Shown: positions 1 to 8,999 of the stretch, in pieces
How positions within the stretch are numbered: position 1 is the stretch's first letter
How the letters are laid out: every line of letters begins with the position of its first letter
NCBI GenBank assembly: GCA_910584215.1
Contig: CAJTYI010000001.1
Coordinates: 1 to 64,000, forward strand
Reading direction: 5' to 3'
Source: an uncultured Roseburia sp.
GTDB lineage: Bacteria > Bacillota > Clostridia > Lachnospirales > Lachnospiraceae
DNA: 64,000 nucleotides
Translations under genes and position numbers: made by a program
The notes under the pieces: model-generated
What the model saw: the letters and a program-made list of their open reading frames with translations, nothing else
What the model was told of the DNA's origin: nothing
Database searches by the model: none

Positions 1-155
1 CCATCTTTGCGGTAATGGGAGCTTCCAATGCGTACCAGTTTCATGGGCAGCTGCCGAGAGATAAGAAAAAGCTGTTGGCGTTTCTCGATGAAATCGTAGA
101 AAATATCAGCGAAGAAGAATTACAGAGGTATAGAAAGAGTGTTCATCATCTGTAA
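1..155 (+). CDS. C-terminal end of an unidentified protein, cut by the window edge
   Basis: An open frame enters from the left edge (codons in phase with position 3) and stops with TAA at 153-155, leaving about 50 residues. They contain an acidic/basic amphipathic stretch (KKLLAFLDEIVENISEEELQ) and end in HHL. I do not recognise the family. A hairpin followed by a T-run (242-269) lies about 90 bases downstream, as expected for the end of a transcription unit. Base composition matches the AT-rich accessory block that follows rather than the GC-richer core to the right. Confidence 0.5.
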   Translation, partial: IFAVMGASNAYQFHGQLPRDKKKLLAFLDEIVENISEEELQRYRKSVHHL

Positions 156-241
156 ATAGATATGAACCAGATCACAACGGAATAAAAAGAGGCCAAGATC
201 AAAGAATTGACAGAGTAAAGTACATACAGCAGTATGGTGAG

Positions 242-269
242 AGAACTGTTCCGTTGGGGCAGTTCTTTT
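242..269 (+). terminator. Rho-independent terminator after the left-edge gene
   Basis: AGAACTG (242-248) pairs with CAGTTCT (260-266), the inner CC/GG adds two pairs, and a short T-run follows. It would terminate the gene cut by the left edge. Confidence 0.6.
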
Positions 270-367
270 ATATGGCAGAAGAATATAAATGGCCTGATAG
301 AAATTTGTATTGCGGGATATGATATCTGATGTTATGATACATAATAAGCACAAAGGCAGGTGGAAGT

Positions 368-580
368 ATGTCAGTGATTGGTTCTTATGATGGAACGGCA
401 GTTCAGGTAAAAGAGCCATTACAAATGAAGCAAAAGGTTATTGTGATTCCGATAGAAAACGATACAGATTTAGGAGCAGGAAATTATTTACGCATAAACA
501 ACGGGAAACGGCAGGGTGTTAGCCTTGTCGTTTTTATGTGGATATATATTTTTATATCAGATTGGCAAGTTAAGAAATGA
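368..580 (+). CDS. Small protein with an antitoxin-like N-terminus, possibly truncated
   Basis: This 70-codon frame starts at ATG 368 after a GGTGGAAG ribosome site; a weak promoter (TTGCGG 310-315, 17 bases, TATGAT 333-338) is upstream. Residues 1-31 (MSVIGSYDGTAV, VKEPLQMKQ, KVIVIPIE) resemble short beta-rich antitoxins of the DUF104/AF2212 type, which bind DNA and a toxin partner. After residue 35 the resemblance stops and a hydrophobic tail follows (LVVFMWIYIFI), so the frame may be a remnant fused to unrelated sequence. No toxin gene follows; the next gene is a response regulator. The family call is a guess from the first 30 residues only. Confidence 0.4.
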   Translation: MSVIGSYDGTAVQVKEPLQMKQKVIVIPIENDTDLGAGNYLRINNGKRQGVSLVVFMWIYIFISDWQVKK

Positions 581-692
581 TGCAAGGCAAACCGCCTTGA
601 GGGCGTTATCCACATGACACGTGTACGGCTTATCCCACGGGACACGGAAAAGACAGCGGATATGCGCAGGAAAAATCTGGAGGATGTGGAAA
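581..692 (+). other. Short stretch upstream of the response regulator, no confident gene
   Basis: A frame starting at 614 runs out of frame into the next gene and could be the remnant of another ORF, but it is too short to call. The GGAGG at 679-683 serves the response regulator start at 693. Confidence 0.3.
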
Positions 693-1364
693 ATGATAGA
701 AATCTATTATATTGAAGATGATGAAAATATAGCAATGGCTGTAAAAGAATATCTGAGCCAGAAAGGGTATGCGGTTTCTATATATGGGACGTTGGAAAGC
801 GGAAAGAAAGCGTTGGAACACCACATCCCAAACATGGCACTGATTGACTGGAACATGCCGGACGGCGAGGGAAACAGCTTATGCAGATGGATACGCTCAA
901 AATGGAAGGAACTGCCGGTTATTTTTCTGACTGTCCGAGATGATACCCGCGATATTATTTCTGGTTTTGAATATGGGGCAGATGATTATGTAACAAAACC
1001 CTTTGAATTAGAAGTTCTGTATTCTCGCATTCACGCACTATTGCGCAGGGCAGGGAGTGTGCAGAGCCAGTATCTTTCCTGCGGATTTATTTCAATAGAT
1101 AAAAGCAAAACGGCTGTTTTTTGCGGTGAAGAAGAAATTATTGTCAGCCAGGCAGAATACCAGCTTTTGCAGCTTTTGATGGAAAATAAGGGAAAAACCG
1201 TCACACGAGAACATCTGCTGTCTCAAGTTTGGGACAATCACGGCAATTATGTCAATGATAATACGTTGACCGTGACAATGAAACGGCTTAGGGAAAAACT
1301 TCATCATCCTTCCAGCATAAAAACAATACGGAGCTTTGGCTACCGTATGGAGGATGAGATATGA
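693..1364 (+). CDS. OmpR/PhoB-family response regulator
   Basis: This 223-residue DNA-binding response regulator is the output half of the two-component system completed by the next gene. The receiver domain (about 1-115) shows the acidic pair in YIEDDEN, the phosphoacceptor Asp52 in LIDWNMPDG and the conserved Lys102 in VTKPF. A winged-helix domain (about 130-223) carries TREHLLSQVWD and ends in RSFGYRME, typical of OmpR/PhoB. The frame is open further upstream, but ATG 693 is chosen because GGAGG sits 9 bases before it and the protein then has the usual family length. It overlaps the kinase gene by four bases (ATGA), indicating translational coupling. The probable target is the downstream ABC transporter, whose promoter carries an 11-bp-spaced direct repeat. 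Confidence 0.9.
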   Translation: MIEIYYIEDDENIAMAVKEYLSQKGYAVSIYGTLESGKKALEHHIPNMALIDWNMPDGEGNSLCRWIRSKWKELPVIFLTVRDDTRDIISGFEYGADDYVTKPFELEVLYSRIHALLRRAGSVQSQYLSCGFISIDKSKTAVFCGEEEIIVSQAEYQLLQLLMENKGKTVTREHLLSQVWDNHGNYVNDNTLTVTMKRLREKLHHPSSIKTIRSFGYRMEDEI

Positions 1365-2635
1365 GCGAAAAATCAAGTATAAAAATAACAATTCTCGTTG
1401 CGCTCTCGGTCGCTCTGACTGTAGCGGCGGCAACTACATACCTTCTTACCGTCTACTATCGCCAGGTATGTTTTCATATATTGGGAGGATTCTGCGATAG
1501 TATGATTGAAAAAAATCCAGATTCCCGACAGGCTGTTTTGGAATTATTGAAAACACAGGATTTCCAAATGACAGGCGAAAATATATTATCAAACTTTGGT
1601 TATGCTCCATCGAATTTAGGGATCAGGGACACGACAGCCCTCTGGATTGCAGTTTTAGGTTTTTTGGCAGGGGGCACACTGTTCCTTTTTTCTTTCTGGT
1701 ATTGGCATAGGAAGTCGGACGCACGCATCCAGGCATTGACAGGATATTTAGAAAGAATAAATACAGGCAGTCAGGGATTGGTTTTTGAATCTTCGGATGA
1801 TGAATTTTCAAAACTGCAAGATGAAATATATAAAACGGTAACAGAACTTTACCAGACAAGGGAAGAAGCCGTAGCGGCACGAAACAATTTTGCAGAAAAT
1901 CTTTCTAATATTGCCCATCAGCTTAAAACACCGATTACGTCTATTTTCTTAATTGTCCAGATGGCGAAGGAATGTTTGGGGGATATTTGTGGCGTGGAAA
2001 CATCACAACGGTATGCCACAGGGGCATACCTCTATGCCAAAAAACAGGCAAACAGAGGAAATTCCTCTATGACATGTAAAATGTACGCTAATATGGAGGA
2101 TATAGAACGGCAGATCAGCAGGCTCATGCATTTAGAGGAAGCGTTATTGCTATTGTCCCGCATTGATGCAGGAACGCTGGTATGTGACAGGAAACCGACG
2201 GACGTTTTTACGCTCCTTTCGCTGGCATCGGACAATTTGTATGAATTGTCCATGCACAAAGGCGTTCTGATTGATGTTCCCGAAATGGGTGAGATGCATA
2301 TCAATGTGGATTTAAACTGGACGATGGAAGCAGTCATGAATTTGATGAAAAACTGTATGGAAGCAACAGGGATAGACACCGTTGTCCATTGTGATTATGA
2401 AAAAAATCCGCTTTATGTGCAGATACGGATATGGGACGAGGGGGAGGGCTTTGCAAAAGAGGACTTGCCGCATTTGTTTGAGCGATTCTATTGTGGGCAA
2501 AAAGCAGAAAATACTGGAATCGGGATAGGACTTTCCCTTTCAAAGGCAATCATAGAAATGCAGAACGGAATACTCCGTGCATACAATCTTCCGAATGGCG
2601 GGGCTTGTTTTGAGGTTCGTTTCTATACTTTATGA
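1361..2635 (+). CDS. Membrane sensor histidine kinase
   Basis: This 424-residue kinase would sense a cell-envelope signal and phosphorylate the preceding regulator. Two membrane helices (about 9-31 and 93-115) flank a short extracytoplasmic loop of some 60 residues, as in intramembrane-sensing kinases paired with Bce-type transporters. The phosphoacceptor is His186 in IAHQLKTP. The ATPase domain shows the N-box (NLMKNCMEA), G1 box (DEGEGF), F-box (LFERF) and G2 box (GIGIGLSLSKA). Between the two dimerisation helices lies an unusual stretch of about 38 residues (207-244) whose DNA contains two palindromes (2010-2030 and 2054-2068). It may be an in-frame insertion or a family trait; an alignment would decide. 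Confidence 0.9.
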   Translation: MSEKSSIKITILVALSVALTVAAATTYLLTVYYRQVCFHILGGFCDSMIEKNPDSRQAVLELLKTQDFQMTGENILSNFGYAPSNLGIRDTTALWIAVLGFLAGGTLFLFSFWYWHRKSDARIQALTGYLERINTGSQGLVFESSDDEFSKLQDEIYKTVTELYQTREEAVAARNNFAENLSNIAHQLKTPITSIFLIVQMAKECLGDICGVETSQRYATGAYLYAKKQANRGNSSMTCKMYANMEDIERQISRLMHLEEALLLLSRIDAGTLVCDRKPTDVFTLLSLASDNLYELSMHKGVLIDVPEMGEMHINVDLNWTMEAVMNLMKNCMEATGIDTVVHCDYEKNPLYVQIRIWDEGEGFAKEDLPHLFERFYCGQKAENTGIGIGLSLSKAIIEMQNGILRAYNLPNGGACFEVRFYTL

Positions 2636-2678
2636 AAATAGTGCGAAGCACATAAAATATAGGCTGCCCTTGCGTACA

Positions 2679-2710
2679 GTCACTGAGATGTCACTTTCAT
2701 TTGTTATAAT
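2679..2710 (+). promoter_or_regulatory. ABC transporter promoter with putative response-regulator binding repeats
   Basis: GTCACT occurs twice in direct orientation at 2679-2684 and 2690-2695, an 11-base period typical of tandem OmpR-family sites. An extended -10 (TG, one base, TATAAT) lies at 2702-2710 with no good -35 hexamer, which fits an activator-dependent promoter. Assignment to the regulator at 693 is inference from spacing and proximity. Confidence 0.55.
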
Positions 2711-2742
2711 ATAGAGAATAACAAACAGGAGGATTTGACAGC

Positions 2743-3423
2743 ATGGAGATACTAAGTTGTAAAGGTATTGAAAAAGTATTTGGAAAAGGGGACAATCAAG
2801 TCACTGCCTTAAACGGAATCAGCCTATCTATTGAAAAAGGCGATTTTGTTGCAATTATCGGGGCATCTGGGTCTGGAAAATCAACGCTCTTGCATATTCT
2901 GGGCAGCGTGGACAAGCCGACAAGCGGCACGGTAACAATAGACGGTGTTGACCTTAGCGGACTAAATGCTACGGATGCCGCAATTTTTAGAAGGAGAAAG
3001 GTGGGGTTGGTTTACCAGTTTTACAATTTGATTCCCACTCTGACAGCAGAAAAAAACATCCTCATGCCTATGCTGCTTGACAAGAGGAAACCGGATTTGG
3101 AATATTTTAAAACGATTGTAAAGACATTGGGAATAGAGGAAAAGCTGGAAAGTCTGCCAGGCCAGCTATCTGGAGGACAGCAGCAGAGAGTCGCAATCGC
3201 AAGAGCTTTGATTTACCGCCCTGCCATCCTTTTTGCCGATGAACCGACGGGAAACCTTGACCAAAAAAATTCAAAGGAAATCATTGACCTTTTAAAACTG
3301 TCAAACCGAAATTTAAAACAGACGATACTCCTTATTACCCATGATGAAAAAATTGCATTGCAAGCTGACCGGATTGTGACCATCGAAGACGGACAAATTG
3401 TCAGCGACCAGAAGCGGAGGTGA
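2743..3423 (+). CDS. ABC transporter ATPase, BceA/MacB type
   Basis: This 226-residue ATP-binding subunit energises the permease that follows. It shows Walker A (GASGSGKST, about 41-49), the Q-loop in VYQFYNLIP, the signature LSGGQQQR, Walker B (ILFADEPTGNLD) and the H-loop (LLITHDE). The DEPTGNLD form is characteristic of LolD/MacB/Bce ATPases that work with FtsX-like permeases in peptide resistance or mechanotransmission rather than ordinary transport. It starts at ATG 2743 after an AGGAGG site and overlaps the permease by four bases. The substrate is unknown; antimicrobial peptide defence is inferred from the paired two-component system. Confidence 0.92.
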   Translation: MEILSCKGIEKVFGKGDNQVTALNGISLSIEKGDFVAIIGASGSGKSTLLHILGSVDKPTSGTVTIDGVDLSGLNATDAAIFRRRKVGLVYQFYNLIPTLTAEKNILMPMLLDKRKPDLEYFKTIVKTLGIEEKLESLPGQLSGGQQQRVAIARALIYRPAILFADEPTGNLDQKNSKEIIDLLKLSNRNLKQTILLITHDEKIALQADRIVTIEDGQIVSDQKRR

Positions 3424-5618
3424 GCAGTATGTGGAAGAATTACGCCAGAAGCTATATTAAAAATAACCGTGCCTCCAGCATATCAATTATGGCGGCTGCT
3501 CTGCTTGCTGCTATGTTTTTGTCGCTGTTATGCAGCATAGCTTACAATTTTTGGGCGTATGATGTAGAACAAATCATATTGGAGGAGGGCGGCTGGCAAG
3601 GACGCATTATCTGTGAAACATTAGGTGCAGATGATTTATCTGTGATCAGCCAATTTGCGAATGTAGAAAAAGCAGTCATTAACGAGGAATTATCCCAAAA
3701 AGAAAAAATAGTGGCGGATGTTTATTTGAAGAATGCCAGGACGATTTATCGCGATATGCCATTCATTGCGGCACAGCTTGGATTAAGTAAGGATTCCATC
3801 CAATACAACTCGCTGCTCCTATCCCGCTATTTTATACACGACCCAGGGGATGAGGAGCCACCGATGCTTTTGGCGCTGTATGCGGTGATACTAATTATTG
3901 TGGCGGTGTCGTTAATCTTAATTATTCGAGGCTCCTTTGAATTATCTATGAATGCCAGAATCCACCAATTTGGCATATTTTCAAGTGTCGGGGCCACACC
4001 AAGGCAAATCAGAACCTGTCTGCTGCAGGAAGCGGCGGTCTTAAGCATAGTGCCAATGCTGCTCGGCAGTATGTTGGGAATTTTAATAAGCTGTGGAGTA
4101 ATAAAAACCATCAATTTTTTTGCCGCGGATGTATCTGGACGCCACGATGCTGTCTTTCAGTATCATCCGTCCATATTTGCGGTTACAGTTTTCATATCGT
4201 TTTTAACCGTAATTTTTTCTGCATGGATTCCCGCAAGAAACTTAAGCAGGATGACGCCGCTTGAAGCAATCAGAAATACAAGCGGTTTATTGTTAAATAA
4301 AACCAAACATTCTCGAATTTTATCTTATATTTTTGGCATAAAAGGGGAGCTTGCAGGAAACGCATTAAAAGCTCGAAAGAAACACTTACGAATATCCACA
4401 TTATCATTATTGCTGTCCTTTCTCGGCTTTTCTATCATGCTTTGCTTTACTGCCCTTGCAGATATCAGTACCAGATATACTTATTTTGAACGGTATCAGG
4501 ATGCGTGGGATATCATGATAACCTTAAAGGACACAGAAATATCAGATTTTGGTTTCACAGATGAATTGTTGAATATTTCGGGGATACAAGATGCCACGGT
4601 ATATCAAAAGGCAAAAGCGCTGACGTTTTTGTCAGAAGGATTACAGAGCGATGAACTGTCATCAATTGGCGGGCTTGAACCAGTTGGGGGTATGCCGAAG
4701 ACAGATGGACAGTTTCAAGTATCTGCACCGATTGTTATTTTGGATGATACAAGTTTTTTAGACTTCTGTTCACAGATTGCGATTACGCCAAGTCTTGATG
4801 GCGCAGTCGTATTGAATCAGATTTGGGATAGTATAAACAGCAGCTTCCGCTATAAAAAATATGTTCCTTTTGTAAGAGAGGATAACCAGACAACAATACT
4901 TTATAAAAACGGCAAAACCGTAGAAATTCCTGTTTTATCTTATACACAGACAGCTCCCGCGCTGAGGGAAGAATATGATAATTATGCCCTTGTACATTTT
5001 ATTCCACTTACTATGTGGAATAAAACGCTTGGAGAGGTATGTGAAGCTGAATCCGACAGTTATATCCGTATTCTTTCAGACGGTGCTGCAAATCTTACGG
5101 ATTTAAACGGTCTGGAACAGGAAATTGTGCAGCTTGTATCGGAGCAGTATGAAATTGAAAGTGAAAACCGAATACAGGAAAGATTGTCTAATGACCGTTT
5201 AATCCAGGGCATGGTAATGATTTTTGGAGCTTTTTGTGTATTGCTTGCCATGATTGGAATTACAAATGTCTTTTCAAATACGTTAGGGTTTCTCCGCCAA
5301 AGGAAACGGGAATTTGCGGGGTATATGTCCATTGGCTTGACACCGGGGGAAATGAGGAAAATGTTCTGTATTGAAGCGTTTGTGATAGCGGGGAAACCGC
5401 TTTTGATTACATTGCCGCTCACTGTACTGTTTGTACAGTTTGCCGTAACAGCAAGCTCTTTAGACCCGATGGTATTTTGGTCAGAAGCTCCAATTTTGCC
5501 AATTGTGATATTTGCGGCTGCGATTGTATTGTTTGTCGCACTTGCTTATTATATTGGCGGAAAGCGTCTTTTGCAGTGTGACTTGAATGAAACTTTGCGG
5601 AACGATACGTTGATTTAG
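3420..5618 (+). CDS. FtsX-like ABC permease, BceB-like
   Basis: This 732-residue permease is the membrane partner of the preceding ATPase. It has an N-terminal helix (about 15-45), a group of three helices (about 150-275), then a long extracytoplasmic segment (about 350-590) and three C-terminal helices (about 595-720). Two FtsX-type modules are recognisable: FGIFSSVGATPRQI near residue 180 and FAGYMSIGLTPGEM near 640. The cytoplasmic loop between the modules includes RNLSRMTPLEAI. This layout fits Bce-type peptide-sensing permeases, although BceB has ten helices and a single exported domain, and I cannot resolve helix number exactly. Start and ATPase stop overlap as ATGA-like coupling. Confidence 0.85.
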   Translation: MSSMWKNYARSYIKNNRASSISIMAAALLAAMFLSLLCSIAYNFWAYDVEQIILEEGGWQGRIICETLGADDLSVISQFANVEKAVINEELSQKEKIVADVYLKNARTIYRDMPFIAAQLGLSKDSIQYNSLLLSRYFIHDPGDEEPPMLLALYAVILIIVAVSLILIIRGSFELSMNARIHQFGIFSSVGATPRQIRTCLLQEAAVLSIVPMLLGSMLGILISCGVIKTINFFAADVSGRHDAVFQYHPSIFAVTVFISFLTVIFSAWIPARNLSRMTPLEAIRNTSGLLLNKTKHSRILSYIFGIKGELAGNALKARKKHLRISTLSLLLSFLGFSIMLCFTALADISTRYTYFERYQDAWDIMITLKDTEISDFGFTDELLNISGIQDATVYQKAKALTFLSEGLQSDELSSIGGLEPVGGMPKTDGQFQVSAPIVILDDTSFLDFCSQIAITPSLDGAVVLNQIWDSINSSFRYKKYVPFVREDNQTTILYKNGKTVEIPVLSYTQTAPALREEYDNYALVHFIPLTMWNKTLGEVCEAESDSYIRILSDGAANLTDLNGLEQEIVQLVSEQYEIESENRIQERLSNDRLIQGMVMIFGAFCVLLAMIGITNVFSNTLGFLRQRKREFAGYMSIGLTPGEMRKMFCIEAFVIAGKPLLITLPLTVLFVQFAVTASSLDPMVFWSEAPILPIVIFAAAIVLFVALAYYIGGKRLLQCDLNETLRNDTLI

Positions 5619-5807
5619 CAGATAAAGTATAGGGAAAGCTTTTGCTGCCCCCTCTGCGCTTTGCGGCTATCACTGCATGGCGTGACCGGAGCAAACGGCA
5701 AAATTGCAAGATCCGCTTTGATGAACACAAAGTATAAAAATTTATTTTATTTTTGGGGAAACAGTTGTATAATAAGGTAAATCGGTGTTTAAGGAGATGC
5801 GAGAAAC

Positions 5808-6566
5808 ATGAGTAAGCTGAACAAAAATTATTTGAGCGTTACTTTTCTGATTATGTTGATTGGTTGGGGGATATGCTTATTATGCAGTTTCAACGGAACT
5901 TCGCTAAATGATAACAAATGGCTATATGTGCCATACCTGTTAGGCGGGTGGTCCCCTACAATCGCCTCCTATGTATCCTTAAGGAGCAACAACCAAGTTG
6001 CAGATATGAAAGAATGGTTAAAACATATCTTTGATTTGAAACATAATATTTTTTCCTACTGTATGGTTGTGATTATGGCAGTCATATTTATATTACCTCA
6101 ATGTTTTATTTCCGGGTACGAAAGCGGAGCACCTGTTTTTGCGATTATTTTCATGATTCCTATGATGCTTATTGGGGGTGGATTGGAAGAAGCCGGCTGG
6201 CGCTATATTCTTCAACCAGAATTAGAGAAAAAGTATTCCTTCACGATATCAACTATGATAGTTAGCATTATTTGGTGGTTATGGCATTTGCCTTTGTTTT
6301 ACATACAAGGAGTAGTTCAACATGGGCAAAATTATGTTGCATTTGGAATAAGCATATTAGGATTGAGTTTTGCTTTGGCAAGTATAAGAAAAAATACGAA
6401 CAGTGTATGGCTTTGTGTATTATTTCACTGTATTGAAAATTCTTTATCGGGGATTTATATTATCAATAATAATATATGGGGAAATATAACTGCAACCATA
6501 ATTTTGATTGTATGTTCCTACGCTTTGGTAACAATCAATAACAGAACAAAAATATTTAATAAATAA
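5808..6566 (+). CDS. CPBP-family intramembrane metalloprotease
   Basis: This 252-residue polytopic membrane protein belongs to the CPBP (CAAX protease / bacteriocin-processing, Abi) family. The three family motifs are visible: EExxxR in GGGLEEAGWRY (about 124-134), a Trp/His segment WWLWHLP (about 161-167) and HxxxN in LFHCIEN (about 206-212). These supply the glutamates and histidines of the membrane active site. It starts at ATG 5808 after AAGGAGATG, with TATAAT at 5768-5773 as a likely -10. Family members often give self-immunity to bacteriocins or process peptides. The position after a Bce-like module agrees with envelope defence, but its substrate cannot be read from sequence. Confidence 0.88.
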   Translation: MSKLNKNYLSVTFLIMLIGWGICLLCSFNGTSLNDNKWLYVPYLLGGWSPTIASYVSLRSNNQVADMKEWLKHIFDLKHNIFSYCMVVIMAVIFILPQCFISGYESGAPVFAIIFMIPMMLIGGGLEEAGWRYILQPELEKKYSFTISTMIVSIIWWLWHLPLFYIQGVVQHGQNYVAFGISILGLSFALASIRKNTNSVWLCVLFHCIENSLSGIYIINNNIWGNITATIILIVCSYALVTINNRTKIFNK

Positions 6567-6606
6567 ATCCTGTTTATCAACTAACTGTCTTAACTTTCCT
6601 CCATTT

Positions 6607-7324
6607 TTAAAGCTTTGAGAACTTAGTAAGGGGTCGTTGCTCTACAGAATCCAGGCGTTTCTCATCGCCATCCACCGCTATGATATTGCGGACGCCCATG
6701 GTGCGCACTACCGTCAGCAGCAGAAGTCCGATAGGCCCACAGCCCTGCACCAGAACATAGGAGCCATGTTTAAAGTTGAAGATCTGCTTTGCCTGCTCCA
6801 CCGCATGGACTACCACTGCGGCGGGCTCAATCAGGGTGCGCAGATCCATATCCATGTCACTGACATTGAAGATAACTCCGCCTGCATTAATCTTGATGTA
6901 CTCGCCAAACCAGCCGTTGAAGTTCTTATAAGCCTCTTCTCCGGGCATCAGGCCGAAGATTTCGCCGCTCTCGCAGAGATGGATATGTTCGGGTCGTTCT
7001 TGCAGGTGTCGCATACGCCGCAAGGCTTTAATCCCGTCACTACCTTGTCGCCCACTGCAGGGGCTTTCCGTAGTAGTCCGCAGTCACATTTTTTCCTAGC
7101 TTAACGATGGTTCCGGTTCCCTCGTGCCCCAGCTGGATGGGGATGTATCCAAAGGGCTCACCCTTGTACTCATGCACGTCCGTGCCGCAGATGCCGGTCT
7201 GCTCCACTTTCACCAATACCTCGTCATCATTCACCTCCGGCACCGAAAGCTCGTTGATCTCAATTTTCTTTTCTCCTGTCAGTACGGCAATTCTTGCCTT
7301 TTCAGGAATCTGATATTCTGCCAT
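6607..7324 (-). pseudogene. Truncated, frameshifted zinc-dependent alcohol/polyol dehydrogenase
   Basis: On the minus strand the gene starts normally at 7324 (MAEYQIPEKARIAVL) after an AAGGAGAG site. It encodes the GroES-like zinc domain with TGICGTDVHEYKG and GHEGTGT. After about residue 85 the frame is lost: VGDKVVTG and CGVCDTCKN continue in a second frame, and CESGEIFGLMPG to the Rossmann segment VLVQGCGPIGLLLL in a third. Homology ends near 6650 after DGDEKRLDS, so about 120 C-terminal residues of a 345-residue sorbitol/threonine-dehydrogenase-type enzyme are missing. The cut end abuts the AT-rich CPBP/ABC block, suggesting a recombination junction. It should not make an active enzyme. 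Confidence 0.85.
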
Positions 7325-7483
7325 TTTATCTCTCCTTTTTTATTTATGATTGATCGACTTCATCAATATTATTTTACTAATTCAAAGATAACAATATCAT
7401 TGCCAGCGTAAGTGGCGGACTCCTGATAATTGTTTCATAGAGCGCGGGGTTACCATTCTCCATGTGAAGATACCTCCGTTTCT

Positions 7484-7559
7484 TCCGGCAGCATCTGCAA
7501 GGTGCTGTGTATGTAATGCCCTGCCATACTCCGGCAGCATCTGTACATTTCGGCAGCAT
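7484..7559. repeat. Short direct repeats in the gap between pseudogene and MATE gene
   Basis: TCCGGCAGCATCTG occurs at 7484-7497 and again at 7530-7543, and its core CGGCAGCAT a third time at 7551-7559. No gene is evident between 7325 and 7604. The meaning of the repeats is unknown. Confidence 0.5.
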
Positions 7560-7572
7560 TCCTTACTGCTTA

Positions 7573-7604
7573 GGAACTGTTAAGATTAATTCTTTAACAG
7601 CTCC
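7573..7604 (-). terminator. Hairpin at the end of the MATE gene
   Basis: GGAACTGTTAA (7573-7583) pairs almost perfectly with TTAACAGCTCC (7594-7604) just beyond the MATE stop codon. There is no strong U-tract on the minus strand, so termination is plausible but not certain. Confidence 0.4.
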
Positions 7605-8972
7605 TTAGTTTGAATCTGACTGCTCGTCAAGTGGTGTAGATTTTTTATTACTTTGATCTTTTACATACATCACGATACAGATAATTGCCAAAATAGTTTC
7701 TACAACTGGCTGTGCGGCAATAACGCCGCTTAATTGCCATAACGCATTGAGAATTACGATTACCGGGATAAATAATACTAAATTTCTCATAATCGTAATG
7801 AGCAGGGATTTTACAGCCGCGCCCAATGCTTGAAAATAGCATGTTACCGTGTTGATAATACCAAGCATTGGTGCTGACAGACCTAAAATGCGGATAAAAT
7901 ATCCTGCCGGATGGATAAGTGATTGATCATGGAGAAATATACCTGCCAGGTCTGTCCCAAATAAGCAAAATGCTGCTAAAAAGACTGCTCCCAAAAGGAT
8001 TCCATAAATGGTGGATGTTTTCATCGTCTGCGACATTTTGTCTCTTTTCCCTGCCCCATAATAATACCCTATGAGCGGGGCAATCCCTTGCGAAAGACCA
8101 ACTGACAGCATAATCGGAACCATGTCAACTTTATAGGCGATTCCGTATGACGCAACTGCGTCGGAACCATAGATTCCGATAAAATTGTTGAGAACAATAT
8201 TGGAAACGCTAAGCATAACGGTAATCAGCGCACCAGGTATTCCGATACTTACCACGCCGCCTACCATTCTTTTGTTTGGTGCAAACTGTTTTATTGAAAG
8301 CGATACCAAATAATTTCCATTTCTCTCTGCCAGAATTAAAATGGCCAGATAATAAATCGTGGAACAAAAGAAGCCAAAGGCTGTGGCTAGTGCGGCGCCA
8401 GCCGTTCCCTGGTCCAATAATACGATAAAAACAAAGTCAAAAATAACATTGACAGAATTTCCAAGCGCCAGTCCAATTGTGCTTTCTTTAATAAAGCCAA
8501 CCGAGCGAAAAAGATGGACTAATCCATTGGAAAGAATAATAAAGGGCGCCCCGAGAAAAATATATTTCAGATAGTCATAGGTATAAGTTATATTTTCTGC
8601 ATCAGCGCCTGATATTTTCGCTATCGGCTCCATAAAGAGAATGCCAACGAGCAGAATTATAATTCCGGCAAGCGTCATTGCATACAGGCAGAAATTTAGC
8701 GTATGTCTGACTTCTTTATTTTTATCCTCCCCCAATAATCTTGCGATCACGCTGTTGCCGCCCATGCCAAAAATAGAGGCAATCGACATAATAATCAAAA
8801 GAATAGGTGTACATAGCGTAACCGCAGCAATCATTGCAGGCTCTTTTGTCAGGGAAACAAAATAAGTATCTGCAAGGTTGTAAATTAAAGTCGTAAGCTG
8901 CCCCAGCATGGCGGGCAATCCCATGCGCATAACCGCTTTTGAGATGTTTTGTTCTTCAAATACTGTTGCCAT
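7605..8972 (-). CDS. MATE-family multidrug efflux transporter
   Basis: This 455-residue integral membrane protein has about twelve helices in two homologous halves, as in Na+- or H+-coupled MATE exporters of cationic drugs and metabolites. Family motifs include MGLPAMLGQLTTLIYNLADTYFVS at the N-terminus and, in the second half, IGIPGALITVMLS and SQGIAPLIGYYYGAG. The open frame extends to 9071, but ATG 8972 is preferred because GGAGG lies 9 bases before it and the protein then begins just ahead of the first helix. It is divergent from the Crp/Fnr-type gene with 99 bases between starts, so the regulator probably controls the pump. Confidence 0.9.
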   Translation of the reverse strand: MATVFEEQNISKAVMRMGLPAMLGQLTTLIYNLADTYFVSLTKEPAMIAAVTLCTPILLIIMSIASIFGMGGNSVIARLLGEDKNKEVRHTLNFCLYAMTLAGIIILLVGILFMEPIAKISGADAENITYTYDYLKYIFLGAPFIILSNGLVHLFRSVGFIKESTIGLALGNSVNVIFDFVFIVLLDQGTAGAALATAFGFFCSTIYYLAILILAERNGNYLVSLSIKQFAPNKRMVGGVVSIGIPGALITVMLSVSNIVLNNFIGIYGSDAVASYGIAYKVDMVPIMLSVGLSQGIAPLIGYYYGAGKRDKMSQTMKTSTIYGILLGAVFLAAFCLFGTDLAGIFLHDQSLIHPAGYFIRILGLSAPMLGIINTVTCYFQALGAAVKSLLITIMRNLVLFIPVIVILNALWQLSGVIAAQPVVETILAIICIVMYVKDQSNKKSTPLDEQSDSN

Positions 8973-8999
8973 AATCCTAAAACCTCCAAATTTTGATTC

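Noticed and set aside
7377..7559. 60-codon minus-strand frame between the pseudogene and the MATE gene
   Set aside because: No ribosome site, no similarity to known families, and it overlaps short direct repeats.
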